DNA of 64,000 bases from the NCBI GenBank assembly GCA_002428445.1, contig DIWJ01000098.1:1-64000 (forward strand), written 5' to 3'. The stretch comes from Syntrophaceae bacterium UBA6109 (GTDB lineage Bacteria > Desulfobacterota > Syntrophia > Syntrophales > UBA6109). Positions 16,796 through 26,026 of this stretch are shown here, piece by piece. Within the stretch, counting starts at the first letter, position 1; every line of letters starts with the position of its first letter. The notes beneath the pieces were generated by a model. It was not told the origin of the DNA, searched no databases, and was given only the letters and a program-made list of their open reading frames with translations. The position numbers and the translations under genes were made by a program.

Positions 16796-17932
16796 TTACA
16801 AGATCCTCTTCATAACTGGGATGAGACGGATCAGAAACGAGCCAAAGAACGATCCCACGCCTGCCAGAATCGAGACTACGACAAAAAGAGTAAAAGCACC
16901 TGTTTGAACAGGGTCGAATGCATACTGGAGCGCCACTACTACTGCTACATGGATGACGTAAGCTCCGTAAGCATTTTCCACAATGACCCGTACTACAGAT
17001 TCTGTGCGATTGAAATATGTTCTAAACAGTGCGAGAAGCCCAATGCTGACCCCCACGCACAGAAGTGCCTCCCGATATTCCCAAAGGAAAAAAGCTGAAT
17101 GATCCCCCGAGATGTGCCGTTGAACGACAGTAATCACATAGACAGCAATCCCGGGGATGAACCAGATGATATGATGGGGAGTGGTAAGAGACTCCAGGTA
17201 GGAGAGCCGGTATGCCAGGATACCCAATATGAAAAGCGATAGGTACTGGGGGAGGTGTGCCGGCTCCATCTGTATAAAGCCGAGCAAGAAGATCCAGTAG
17301 TCAATGGGAAAACCCCCCAAATTGCGTATGAGATGGGTGAAAAAACCCAAGGCAAGAATAAAGAGGAAGATCGCAGGTAGCCGCACGTACTGGTTTGGAG
17401 AAACTGATAAGGAAGTCGGTAGCTTTTTTAGTAATGTCCTGATTGCGGCATAGAGGAACGCATAGATGAGCAGATGCTCGACAAACCACAAATGCCCGAA
17501 GTTGAACATGTAATCAGTGAGTTCTTTGCCTGGCGCATACGTCAACCAGTGATGAATGTAGAAATCCGAGAAACTTATCTTCTTCGTATAATGCACGTAC
17601 TTTGCGTATGAAATTGCAGGAGTGACGAATAGTGATATAAAGATAAGGGGTAGTCCGAAACGGAGGAGTTTGTCCCTCATGAACTTGCGGGCACCGTGGC
17701 GGTCGAAGGAGCCGGGAAAGAAATAACCCGAGATAAAAAAGAAAAGCCCCATGAAAAAAGAAGCGTTGAACCCAAAAAAATTGCTTAACTCTTTTATCCT
17801 CTCACCGGGATATGAATAAAACCAAGCGCCACCAGTCGATCCGTATGCCTGCCCGACATGGTGGACGATGACAAGAAAGATCAGGAAGACCTTGAGACTG
17901 TCCAGATAGTACAAACGGCTTTTATCAGTCAT
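16796..17932 (-). CDS. Acyltransferase 3 family membrane protein
   Basis: The product (378 residues from the ATG at 17932) is a multi-pass membrane protein of the acyltransferase 3 (OafA/NodX-like) family: RLYYLDSLKVFLIFLVIVHH holds the catalytic-type His in the first helix, followed by FFFISGYFFPGS and ten or so hydrophobic segments. Members O-acylate cell-surface sugars or other envelope molecules. The gene is visibly AT-richer than its neighbours and has large gaps on both sides, so it may be a separate acquisition. No sugar-biosynthesis genes are nearby. Substrate unknown. Confidence 0.85.
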   Translation of the reverse strand: MTDKSRLYYLDSLKVFLIFLVIVHHVGQAYGSTGGAWFYSYPGERIKELSNFFGFNASFFMGLFFFISGYFFPGSFDRHGARKFMRDKLLRFGLPLIFISLFVTPAISYAKYVHYTKKISFSDFYIHHWLTYAPGKELTDYMFNFGHLWFVEHLLIYAFLYAAIRTLLKKLPTSLSVSPNQYVRLPAIFLFILALGFFTHLIRNLGGFPIDYWIFLLGFIQMEPAHLPQYLSLFILGILAYRLSYLESLTTPHHIIWFIPGIAVYVITVVQRHISGDHSAFFLWEYREALLCVGVSIGLLALFRTYFNRTESVVRVIVENAYGAYVIHVAVVVALQYAFDPVQTGAFTLFVVVSILAGVGSFFGSFLIRLIPVMKRIL

Positions 17933-18477
17933 ATTTCTCAACTCTCAATCAGGAAAGAAAGTTGATGGTAATTTCATTTTCCGCATACAAACATAGGGGG
18001 ACTGTTTTTTTATGTCAACGCAAACCTGAATGAGGCCACCGCAATCAGCTGCATTTCAAAGGGGAGAGAATCAGCCGTTAAGCATTTGCGCCTCTCATTT
18101 CATTCGGGCATTGATTTCGAATTGAAAGATGGCATACTCACCGAAATAATCGTACGATTGACTGCAGGAAGAAGTCATTCGTCTTGCAGACAACTTCAAT
18201 CAACTTTTGGCCGGAAGCTGTAATATTCAGTGAGTCTAATTCTTGCGTTGAAAACCCGTTGCGATCACACGTGCTTTTCCGAGGTTGTCTCGATTGATTT
18301 GCCGTTTCTCGATGCAGAGCTTCTCCGTGACGTCCGGTGGCCTGATGGGGTATTGGCCGATGCAGCAGGCGACGGCAGAAATCCTCCCTGTCGGGACCCG
18401 TCACCGCCGCCATGTCGCAGGGAAGATGCGGCTGCGCGCCCGCCCGGCGCGTGGCTCCTCCGCGGTCGAGTTCGAAC
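17933..18477. other. Intergenic region, no gene supported
   Basis: This ~540-base gap changes from AT-rich near the acyltransferase gene to GC-rich after about 18300. Short overlapping frames exist on both strands but none has a ribosome site plus family-like sequence, and they compete with one another. It may hold a decayed gene at 18300-18477. I see no repeat, RNA gene or clear terminator. Confidence 0.45.
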
Positions 18478-19668
18478 TTACTGAAGAGCGCCGTTCTTGT
18501 CCAGCCAGTCGAAGGCCGCCTGAGCCATGACGGCTGTGCCTTTCCAGAATACGGCTTCGCTCACGTCGAAGCGCGAATTGTGATGGGGAAAAGGTTGATC
18601 CCGGTTCGTATTCCCCCCGAGTTCATAGAAAGTCCCCGGGACTTTTTCCAGATAGTACGCCATGTCCTCGGAGACCATGGTCGGGGTGGGCAGGACGACG
18701 ACGTTTTCTTCCCCCACGATCTTCCCGGCTGAATCTGCGAAACACCCCGTGAATTTGATGTCGTTTACCAGGGGCGGATAGCCGAAGTCATAGGCAAATT
18801 CATGGGAGCCGCCGGAAGCCCTGGTGATGCCCTGGACAATCTCGCCCATCCGGGCGGCGATCTTCTCCCTCACTTCTTGATGCAGCGCGCGCACCGTTCC
18901 TTCCAGTTCCACCTCGTCGGGAATGATGTTGAATGCGCTTCCCCCGTGGATCTTTCCGACTGTCAGCACGGCGGGATGGAGGGGGCTGATTTCCCTGCTG
19001 ATGATCGCCTGCAGAGAAGTGACAACCTGGCCAGCAATGACCACCGGATCAACACCCTTCTCGGGCATCGCCCCGTGGCAGCCCTTGCCGATGATCTTCA
19101 CGCGGAAATGGTCCATGGACGCCATCATGTTTCCATAGTAGACGCCCACCTGACCGGGCAGGAGGTGCTCTGAAATGAAGATATGCTGTCCGAGAATGGC
19201 GTCGACTCTCGGGTCTTCCAGCACCCCGTCTTCGATCATCCGCTTCGCACCGCCCAGGCCTTCTTCGCCGGGTTGAAAAATCAATTTGACGGTCCCTTTG
19301 AACAGGGAACGGTTATCCTGAAGGAGTTTTGCGGCACCCAGCAGCATGGCCATGTGCGCATCGTGCCCGCAGGCGTGCATGTTTCCGTTGGCGGACGCGA
19401 AGGGGAGCCCTGTTTCTTCACGGATGGGGAGGGCGTCCATGTCGCTTCTCAAGGCGAGGACCTTGCCCGCAGCCGCCCCGCGAATCGTGCCCACGATACC
19501 CGAAACTCCGACGTGCCCGCGATGCTCGATGCCCATTTGCCGGAGCTTCTCCGAAATGTAAGCGGCGGTCACGGGCGTATCCAATCCCACTTCCGGACAT
19601 TGGTGCAACTCCCGGCGCCACGCAATGAGATCGCCGGCCATTTCCTGGGTTTTGTCCGCGATATTCAT
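18478..19668 (-). CDS. M20 family amidohydrolase (N-acyl amino acid/hippurate hydrolase type)
   Basis: The 396-residue product has the M20D amidohydrolase pattern: WRRELHQCPEVG at the start, the metal-binding block HACGHDAHMAMLLG (about residue 100), QPGEEGLGGAKRM, and a dimerisation domain with GGSAFNIIPDEVELEGTVR. These cytoplasmic metalloenzymes cleave N-acyl amino acids or related amides. I chose the ATG at 19668; the codon before it is TTG. It is the last gene of a run (tctC-tctB-tctA-MmgE/PrpD-lyase-M20) on one strand, so it probably acts on the same imported compound or a derivative. Confidence 0.9.
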   Translation of the reverse strand: MNIADKTQEMAGDLIAWRRELHQCPEVGLDTPVTAAYISEKLRQMGIEHRGHVGVSGIVGTIRGAAAGKVLALRSDMDALPIREETGLPFASANGNMHACGHDAHMAMLLGAAKLLQDNRSLFKGTVKLIFQPGEEGLGGAKRMIEDGVLEDPRVDAILGQHIFISEHLLPGQVGVYYGNMMASMDHFRVKIIGKGCHGAMPEKGVDPVVIAGQVVTSLQAIISREISPLHPAVLTVGKIHGGSAFNIIPDEVELEGTVRALHQEVREKIAARMGEIVQGITRASGGSHEFAYDFGYPPLVNDIKFTGCFADSAGKIVGEENVVVLPTPTMVSEDMAYYLEKVPGTFYELGGNTNRDQPFPHHNSRFDVSEAVFWKGTAVMAQAAFDWLDKNGALQ

Positions 19669-19719
19669 CAAAAACGCGTCCCCTTTTCCTGAAGCGATTT
19701 TCCCGGCCGCTCCGCTCCG

Positions 19720-21096
19720 TTACCCTTTCCGTTCTTCTGCCAGCCGCCAGGCGCGGATATTCCGCACGACCCGCTCGGCGAGGAAGGCGCTTTGTCCGGT
19801 ATAGCGGAAAGGATCCAGTATGCCCGCAATCTCCTCTTCCGTGAAATGCTTCCCCACCCTCGGGTCTTTCAATAGATTTTCTTTGAAGGAAGCCCCTTCC
19901 TCGAAGGTCTTCATGGAAATTTCGTAGACGACTTCATGGGCGGTCTGTTTGCCCAGTTTCTCGCCCAGCATGAGCATGACCGGTTCCGACAGCAACAGAC
20001 CCTTCAGGATGTCCAGGTTGTCGATCATTTTCTGCTTGTTGACGACCAACCCGTTCAAGGCCTTCTTCGCCTTCTGGAGGATGGCGCCGGTCAGGATGAA
20101 GGCCTCGGGAATCGCGATCAATTCGGTTTTCCAGTATGCGCCGTCCCTCTCATGCTCCTGAAGGAGGGCCTCGTAGACCAGCAGCGCATTGGCTTTCACG
20201 ACCTTGGACAGGGTATGCATGCCCTCGCTCAGGCCGGGGTTTCTCTTGTGCGGCATGGTACTGCTGCCGACCTGGCCCATCGTGAAAGCTTCCGCCAGTT
20301 CCGCAACCTCCGTCTTCTGCAGGCTGTAGATCTCGTTCCCGATTTTTCCGAAGGTCCCTGCGATCATGGCCACCAGATTGACCATTTCCACCAGCCGATC
20401 CCTGCTGGCGTGCCACGAGATCTCGGGAACCTCCAGGCCGAGCTTGCCGAGGACCCTTTCCTGCAACTCGATCGCCCGGTCGCCGAAACCGGCCAGCGTC
20501 CCGACGGCGCCGCTCAGCTGGCCGGCAAAGATCCTCTTCCTCGAATCCTTCATCCTCTGAATATGCCGGTGCACTTCACTTGCCCAGATCGCCGCTTTGT
20601 AGCCGAAGGTGATGGGAAGGGCCTGCTGACCGTGTGTTCTTCCGGCCATGATCGTATTCTTGTGATCCTCCGCCAGGACGAGCAGGTACTCTTCAATTTC
20701 CCACAGATCCTGATAAATCACCTCAAACGCCCGCTTGGAAGCCAGGATGTAACCGGTATCGATGATGTCCTGGGTCGTAGCCCCCAGATGGATGTATTCA
20801 CCCGCGCCACCTTCACATTTGCTCTCGAATTCCCGCAAGGTCGGAACGAGCGAATGCCCGGTCTTCATGATCCCCTTGCGGATGTTATCGAGATTGAGAT
20901 TGTCGACCTTGGCCTTCCGGGCAATCTCCCGGGCGACATCCTGCGGGATGATCCCCATTTCCGCCTGGCTCTCGGCCAGGGCCGTTTCGATATCCAGCCA
21001 GTTCTGTATCATGGAACGGTCATCGAAAATCTCCCGCATGACCGGTGTCCCATAACTGTCCATGTACAGAATCGAGTCAATCATGTGCGATGCCAT
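19720..21096 (-). CDS. Aspartase/fumarase superfamily lyase (adenylosuccinate lyase-like)
   Basis: The 458-residue protein carries the superfamily signature GSSTMPHKRNP near residue 285, with other active-site regions HLGATTQD and GRTHGQQALP. The superfamily performs beta-elimination of fumarate from a C-N or C-O bond (adenylosuccinate, argininosuccinate, aspartate, iminodisuccinate, EDDS). The N-terminus is close to the PurB/PcaB branch, but there are no purine genes around it. Instead it lies directly after a MmgE/PrpD gene and a tricarboxylate-type transporter. By context I infer a catabolic C-N lyase acting on an N-substituted aspartate such as iminodisuccinate. That inference is moderate; housekeeping PurB remains possible. 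Confidence 0.85.
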   Translation of the reverse strand: MASHMIDSILYMDSYGTPVMREIFDDRSMIQNWLDIETALAESQAEMGIIPQDVAREIARKAKVDNLNLDNIRKGIMKTGHSLVPTLREFESKCEGGAGEYIHLGATTQDIIDTGYILASKRAFEVIYQDLWEIEEYLLVLAEDHKNTIMAGRTHGQQALPITFGYKAAIWASEVHRHIQRMKDSRKRIFAGQLSGAVGTLAGFGDRAIELQERVLGKLGLEVPEISWHASRDRLVEMVNLVAMIAGTFGKIGNEIYSLQKTEVAELAEAFTMGQVGSSTMPHKRNPGLSEGMHTLSKVVKANALLVYEALLQEHERDGAYWKTELIAIPEAFILTGAILQKAKKALNGLVVNKQKMIDNLDILKGLLLSEPVMLMLGEKLGKQTAHEVVYEISMKTFEEGASFKENLLKDPRVGKHFTEEEIAGILDPFRYTGQSAFLAERVVRNIRAWRLAEERKG

Positions 21097-21132
21097 ATGT
21101 CGTCTCTCTCTTTCATTTGTTCTTTGCGCAAG

Positions 21133-22485
21133 CTACATTAACATTTTCATGAGGGGGTCTATCGTGCCCATCTCATCCAGTCGCAAAACAGACTCCATGA
21201 TTTTTCCCGCCGTTGATCGATGAACATGCATACCGGCCAACGAAAGGAATTTGTCTTCAAGAATGGATCGAGCCGGCAGGCCTTGCGGCTTGATAACCGA
21301 TTCCTGCAATACCTGGCCATTCTTGAGATGGATCTTGACGACCGCCATCCGATCTTTGGGAAATCTTTCGGTCATCTCCTTGTCTTCGCGGATGACGATC
21401 CTGCCGGCAAGCTCCGCTATCCGCGGATTCTGAAGCATCGCAGGGCTGAATTCCGACAGCGTTACTTTCGCACAGAGCAGCGCCGCGGCCAGGCAATAGG
21501 GAAGTGAAAACTTGGCCTGTTCCGCGTTTGCATTCTTGAAGGGCCCGGTGAGGTCAACAGAGACGTGATACGTTGAGACCTCGATTCTCTCGATCTCCTC
21601 CGGATCGATCTCGCGACCCTGCATCAGGAGGAACAGGGCATTGAGGGGTGCGAAGGTATGCCCGCAGGAAGAGTAGATCTTGTATCCCGCAGTGCGGATG
21701 AAGAATTCCTCTCCGAGTCCTTCGGTCAATGCGGCCGGGTTGGGATCGGACGAGGTCGCGCTGAGAAACCCCTTGTTTCCCGTAAGGACATCCTCGGGGC
21801 CGCTGAATCCCTCCTCGGCCAGCAAGGCCGCAAGCACGCCGCTTTGGCAGGCGTGGCCGGCGTTCAGGGGCTTTGCATGGGTGCCGAAGGTTTCCTGAAG
21901 GCCGGCCGCCATGGTTCCCGAAATCCCCAGCGCCGTCTGGGCCTTATGCCGGTCGAGTTTTAAAATGCTGCACGCTGCAGCCGCGGCTGCAAAGGATCCG
22001 CAGGTCCCGGTCGTGTGCCAGAATTTGTAGTGCGAAGGGTTGACGGCAATCCCCAGACGAATCATCACCTCGTATCCGATGACGATTCCCGTCAGGAGGT
22101 CTTTGCCGCCGCGGCCGGCATACTCCGTCACAGCCAGGGAAGTCGGCACGCTGACAGCGCCGGGGTGAGTCATGGCCAGGGTATGGCCGTCGTCAAATTC
22201 CACTACATGCCCGATTGTGCCGTTGGCGAGAGCGGTCGGAACGACGGGAACCTTCACGCCCCCGCCGATCAGCGTGGCCTGGGGAGCACCTCCCGCCTTT
22301 TTCACAAGCCCCGTGATGATGAGGGCGGGCTTCTCCTGAACCCCTGCGAGCGCGCTGCCGATCCAGTCCAGCACCCGGTACTTGGCCTCGGTCCTGATGT
22401 CCGCGGGCAGAGTATCGTAACGAAAGCCGGCGACGAATCCGGCCAGGCGGCTCTGGGCGTTGGGTTGCTTCTTCGATCCCTTCAT
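21133..22485 (-). CDS. MmgE/PrpD family protein (possible epimerase or dehydratase)
   Basis: From the ATG at 22485 the product has 450 residues and full-length MmgE/PrpD character: an all-helical N-terminal domain with YRVLDWIGSALAG, HVVEFDDGH and HPGAVSVPTSLA, then a C-terminal alpha/beta domain with AGYKIYSSCGHTFAPLNAL. The family includes 2-methylcitrate dehydratase, cis-aconitate decarboxylase and iminodisuccinate epimerase. Its start overlaps the tctA stop by four bases and the lyase gene follows by 36 bases. Pairing with an aspartase-type lyase is the gene arrangement known for iminodisuccinate degradation, which I take as the leading hypothesis. A dehydratase of a methylcitrate-like acid is the alternative. 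Confidence 0.88.
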   Translation of the reverse strand: MKGSKKQPNAQSRLAGFVAGFRYDTLPADIRTEAKYRVLDWIGSALAGVQEKPALIITGLVKKAGGAPQATLIGGGVKVPVVPTALANGTIGHVVEFDDGHTLAMTHPGAVSVPTSLAVTEYAGRGGKDLLTGIVIGYEVMIRLGIAVNPSHYKFWHTTGTCGSFAAAAAACSILKLDRHKAQTALGISGTMAAGLQETFGTHAKPLNAGHACQSGVLAALLAEEGFSGPEDVLTGNKGFLSATSSDPNPAALTEGLGEEFFIRTAGYKIYSSCGHTFAPLNALFLLMQGREIDPEEIERIEVSTYHVSVDLTGPFKNANAEQAKFSLPYCLAAALLCAKVTLSEFSPAMLQNPRIAELAGRIVIREDKEMTERFPKDRMAVVKIHLKNGQVLQESVIKPQGLPARSILEDKFLSLAGMHVHRSTAGKIMESVLRLDEMGTIDPLMKMLM

Positions 22486-23996
22486 TGTTCGACATCGTCC
22501 GATCTCAGGACCTTGCCCTTGCCCTTGACGGACATCGCCCCCAGGACGACCGACGCCACCGCCAGGACCAGAAAGGTCGCCGCCAGCGGCTTCTGCACAA
22601 AGATCAAGGGACTTCCCTGAGAAATGACCAGGCTCTGACGCAGGCTCTGTTCCGCCATCTGTCCCAGGAGCATGCCCAGGATGACCGGCGCGGCGGGAAT
22701 CTCCATCTTCTTCAGAAAATATCCCAGGACGCCGGCGGACAGCATGATCAGGATGTCGACAGGGGAATTCTGAAAACTGTATACACCGCAAACGGCCAGC
22801 AGCAGGATGATCATGGACAGGTAGGGTTTCGCCTTGTTCATGACGTACACGATGGCCGGGATGAAACCGATGTTGATGATGACCAGCATGACGTTGCCGA
22901 TATACATGCTTGCGATCAGGCCCCACACAACCCCGGGCGCATCCCTGAACAGGGTTGGTCCTGGCTGCAGGCCGAACATGATCAAGGCGCCCATCAGGAC
23001 CGCCGAGGTGCCGCCCGCCGGGATTCCGAGGCTGAGCATCGGAACAAAAGCCGCACCGGTCACGGCATTATTCGCCGTCTCAGGTCCCGCCACCCCCGCG
23101 ATCGCCCCCTTTCCGAATTTCTCCGGTTCTTTTGAAACCCGCTGTTCAATCCCATAGCTCAGAAAGGAAGCGATCGTCGCACCCACTCCCGGGAGCATGC
23201 CGGAAAAAAAGCCGGCGACCGTACCCCTTGCCATCGGCATGGCTGATTCACGGATATCCTGCATGGACGGCATGACCTTGCTCCACCGCAGGTCGGCCTG
23301 AATCCACTCTTCCTTCTTTTTCTTCTCATAACTGTTGATGATTTCGGCCAAGCCGAAAAGGCCGATGGAAACCGGCAGAAAGTTGATGCCGTCCGATAAG
23401 GACACGTGGCCGAAGGTGAAGCGCTGGAGACCGGTGATCACATCCTGCCCTACCATCGAGAGGATCAGGCCCAGCATGAGGGACAAAAAGCCGCGAACGA
23501 CGGATTTGCCTGCGAATGACGTCACCAGAGAAAAGGCCAGCACCATCAGGGTAAAGTACTCCGCGGGCCCGAACATCAAGGCGAGGTTGGCAAGCTTCGG
23601 CCCCACCAGCATCAGTCCGATGATGCTGACCGTACCGCCGACGAACGAGCCGACGGCGGCGATACCCAGGGCCTTTCCGGCCTTGCCCTGCTTGGCCAGT
23701 TGGTAACCGTCAAAGACGGTCACCACCGAGGCGGCCTCGCCGGGGAGACCCATCAAAACGGACGTAATCGTGCCGCCGTACTGGGTGCCGTAATAGATGC
23801 CGGCCAGCATGATGATGGCGGCATCGGGACCGAGCTTATAGGTGGCTGCCAGCAGCATGGCGACCGCCCCGGTCGGGCCGATGCCCGGCATGGCCCCGAC
23901 CAGCGTCCCGATGATGACCCCGATGGCGCAGACCAGGAGGTTTGATGGCAGGAGGGCAACCTTGAAGCCCTCGAGCAGAAACTGCAGCGCTTCCAT
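22482..23996 (-). CDS. tctA: Tripartite tricarboxylate transporter permease TctA
   Basis: The 504-residue membrane protein has TctA's roughly 12 helices and the conserved glycine/proline blocks GAMPGIGPTGAVAMLL near residue 40 and PETANNAVTGAAFVPMLSLGIP near 310. It is the large, ion-coupled transport subunit receiving carboxylate from TctC. It sits in a tctC-tctB-tctA order and is translationally coupled (ATGA) to the MmgE/PrpD gene downstream, a strong sign that the imported acid is that enzyme's substrate. Confidence 0.96.
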   Translation of the reverse strand: MEALQFLLEGFKVALLPSNLLVCAIGVIIGTLVGAMPGIGPTGAVAMLLAATYKLGPDAAIIMLAGIYYGTQYGGTITSVLMGLPGEAASVVTVFDGYQLAKQGKAGKALGIAAVGSFVGGTVSIIGLMLVGPKLANLALMFGPAEYFTLMVLAFSLVTSFAGKSVVRGFLSLMLGLILSMVGQDVITGLQRFTFGHVSLSDGINFLPVSIGLFGLAEIINSYEKKKKEEWIQADLRWSKVMPSMQDIRESAMPMARGTVAGFFSGMLPGVGATIASFLSYGIEQRVSKEPEKFGKGAIAGVAGPETANNAVTGAAFVPMLSLGIPAGGTSAVLMGALIMFGLQPGPTLFRDAPGVVWGLIASMYIGNVMLVIINIGFIPAIVYVMNKAKPYLSMIILLLAVCGVYSFQNSPVDILIMLSAGVLGYFLKKMEIPAAPVILGMLLGQMAEQSLRQSLVISQGSPLIFVQKPLAATFLVLAVASVVLGAMSVKGKGKVLRSDDVEQ

Positions 23997-24070
23997 TCGT
24001 CGTCAACTCCCGCTTGCCGTTTCAATCCCTGTCAGGGCCGCGACGGCAAGGCACCGATCGCCTACAATCG

Positions 24071-24547
24071 CTATTTGAATATTCCCATGGGCAGGGGAAT
24101 TCCCAGGACCACTTGAAACACCACCCAGGCGAACAAACACATCACCGCGGCCGCCAGGAAAGACCGCAGCCAGGAATGTCCTTCCATCAGCTTCAATTCC
24201 AGGAAGCCGACCGTAAGGATCGTGAGAATGGCGCCCAAGCCTTCCCAGAGGAAATAAACAACAAAGGAAAGGGCGACAAAACCCGCCGGCTTCTTCAATT
24301 CGGCGAGACGAGGGAATTTCACCCCGCGGCCTCCTGCCCGGTAGGCTTCAAACCAGTACAGAACGGCGAGGATCGCCACACATATGGCGATGATGATCGG
24401 CATGAGACGGGGACCGGGGGATTTTTCCACCCAGAACGGCATCTCTCCCGACGTGAATACGATCACCGCCACAAGAAGCCACATCAACAGCCCTGTAATC
24501 CATTCCGGCCAGCCGATCCCCATCGGCCCGTGTTTATCCTCGCCCAT
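24071..24547 (-). CDS. tctB: Tripartite tricarboxylate transporter small subunit TctB
   Basis: The 158-residue product has four hydrophobic segments and the TctB pattern (ITGLLMWLLVAVIVF, PGPRLMPIIIAICVAILAVLY, then a C-terminal helix pair). It forms the membrane complex with TctA. It lies between tctC (about 95 bases upstream) and tctA (75 bases downstream) on the same strand. Confidence 0.88.
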   Translation of the reverse strand: MGEDKHGPMGIGWPEWITGLLMWLLVAVIVFTSGEMPFWVEKSPGPRLMPIIIAICVAILAVLYWFEAYRAGGRGVKFPRLAELKKPAGFVALSFVVYFLWEGLGAILTILTVGFLELKLMEGHSWLRSFLAAAVMCLFAWVVFQVVLGIPLPMGIFK

Positions 24548-24643
24548 GTCGTTTTCCTCTTACCGTTCCTTTTGCCGGATCGGCGACGCATGCAACCTCG
24601 GACTTGTCCCGAGTCGCATGTGTCGCCCGGTCTGGAGATTCCG

Positions 24644-25627
24644 CTACTTGCCCGCGGCGGGGCCTTTGGCCGCAAGGTTGGCCAGAATCGCCTTCTGGAT
24701 CTCATAATCGCTCTTGATGACTTTCGCGAAGTCTTTCCCCTCGAGAATGGCAATGGGAATGTTCGTGTTGTCGAATTTCGTCTTGACCTCTTCGGTAGCC
24801 AGGGCCTTCTTGAAAGCCTGGCTCAACCGCTCCATGACCTCCGGAGACGTTCCCTTCGGCGCCGCTACACCTCGCCACGGACCGTACAGAATGTCGATTC
24901 CCTTTTCCTTAAAGGTCGGAACATCGGGGAATCTGGGATCCCGCTTCTCGGACATGACGCCGATGACGCGGATCTTTCCCTGATCGATCAGGCTCTTCGT
25001 CACGCCGTAAGATCCGAAGCTGCTGACGACGTGACCGCCGGCCACCATGGTGATCGGCTCCTTGCCGCCCTTCGTATGCACGTAGGTCAGCTTGATGCCG
25101 GTAAGCTTTTCCAGGATAATGCCCGCGACGTGGTGAGACGTCGAATGGCCGGAGGTCGCATTCATGATTGCCTCTTTCTTGGCTGCGGCCATGAAATCAT
25201 CCAGCGTCTTGTAGGGCGAGGTCGCCGTCACGAAAAGGATCTCCGGATCGAAGCAGTACTGGATAATCGGGTCGAAGGAATCGACGGTATAATCGACCTT
25301 CTTGGTGATCGTGTTCGTCACGACGGAAGAGGTGATCGCCAACAGCGTGTATCCGTCCGGCTTGGCCCGGGCGACATAGCTCTGACCCTCGGTAGCGCCG
25401 CCGCCTGCCTTGTTGACGATCAGCATCTTCTGACCGAGGTCCTTTTCCACTACGGCCGTCAGGATACGCATGGACACATCAACCGACCCGCCCGGCGCAA
25501 AGGGGACAACCGCCTCGATATTCTTGCTCGGGTACTTCGCCGCGTCTTTGCTCCCCCAGGTCGCTCCCATGAGAACCGGGACTGCCAACAAGACCGCCAA
25601 GAGAATAGTTCCTGCCCTTCTGTTCAT
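24644..25627 (-). CDS. tctC: Tripartite tricarboxylate transporter substrate-binding protein TctC
   Basis: The 327-residue protein has an N-terminal signal peptide (TILLAVLLAVPVLMGATWG) and the Bug/TctC receptor fold: YPSKNIEAVVPFAPGGSVDV forms the first ligand loop and NKAGGGATEG the second. It captures a carboxylate in the periplasm and hands it to TctAB. The ligand cannot be read directly; the downstream MmgE/PrpD and lyase genes suggest a polycarboxylate. The ~400-base gap upstream holds a relic of the 3' end of a cysteine-desulfidase-family gene. Confidence 0.93.
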   Translation of the reverse strand: MNRRAGTILLAVLLAVPVLMGATWGSKDAAKYPSKNIEAVVPFAPGGSVDVSMRILTAVVEKDLGQKMLIVNKAGGGATEGQSYVARAKPDGYTLLAITSSVVTNTITKKVDYTVDSFDPIIQYCFDPEILFVTATSPYKTLDDFMAAAKKEAIMNATSGHSTSHHVAGIILEKLTGIKLTYVHTKGGKEPITMVAGGHVVSSFGSYGVTKSLIDQGKIRVIGVMSEKRDPRFPDVPTFKEKGIDILYGPWRGVAAPKGTSPEVMERLSQAFKKALATEEVKTKFDNTNIPIAILEGKDFAKVIKSDYEIQKAILANLAAKGPAAGK

Positions 25628-25706
25628 AGCGTCTCTCCTTTGCCTGAATTTTCATGACCTGTCGAGATGAGGACTTCCCTCTCTCTTCTCGCCGATAGAT
25701 ACATGT

Positions 25707-25780
25707 TGTCCGTCCGCGAATCCATGTTTTTTTCTGCGTTCTATTCGTTCCTGTCCATGATATCGAGGATGATGATCAAG
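25707..25780 (-). repeat. Copy of the 3' end and flank of the cysteine-desulfidase-family gene
   Basis: A 23-base stretch at 25713-25735 is identical to 34603-34625, just past the stop codon of the gene at 34631-35926. On the minus strand the adjacent bases encode LDIMDRNE plus a stop, against IDIMDRKE plus a stop in the intact gene. The two copies are in direct orientation and bound an AT-richer segment of about 8.9 kb. The rest of the 25628-26026 gap shows no gene. Confidence 0.7.
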
Positions 25781-26026
25781 GTAGCATGCGCCTATTCGTA
25801 ATCGAAAAGCGGCGTTTGGATTACAATGACTTTCGGCCCCATGGCTCGTTCGACGATCACACGCCGAACGAATTTGCCGGACACCAGATTCCCGCAGCAG
25901 TATGAAACAAGAAATTCCCGCTTTTGGCTGGACACGTTTTCGGGGAACCCTCAAAATAGCAGAGTCCTAACTCTATACGTGGTACCTCTGTCGGGGCGGG
26001 TCAAATGCCGCCGACGATTTTCTCCA

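Noticed and set aside
18138..18530. Overlapping short frames in the gap before the M20 gene
   Set aside because: They conflict with each other, lack ribosome sites and show no recognisable motif.
24014..25657. Long plus-strand frames opposite tctB/tctC, and similar long antisense frames elsewhere (for example 7423-9471, 44718-46895 minus)
   Set aside because: They mirror well-supported genes on the other strand; long antisense frames are common in GC-rich DNA and lack family motifs.
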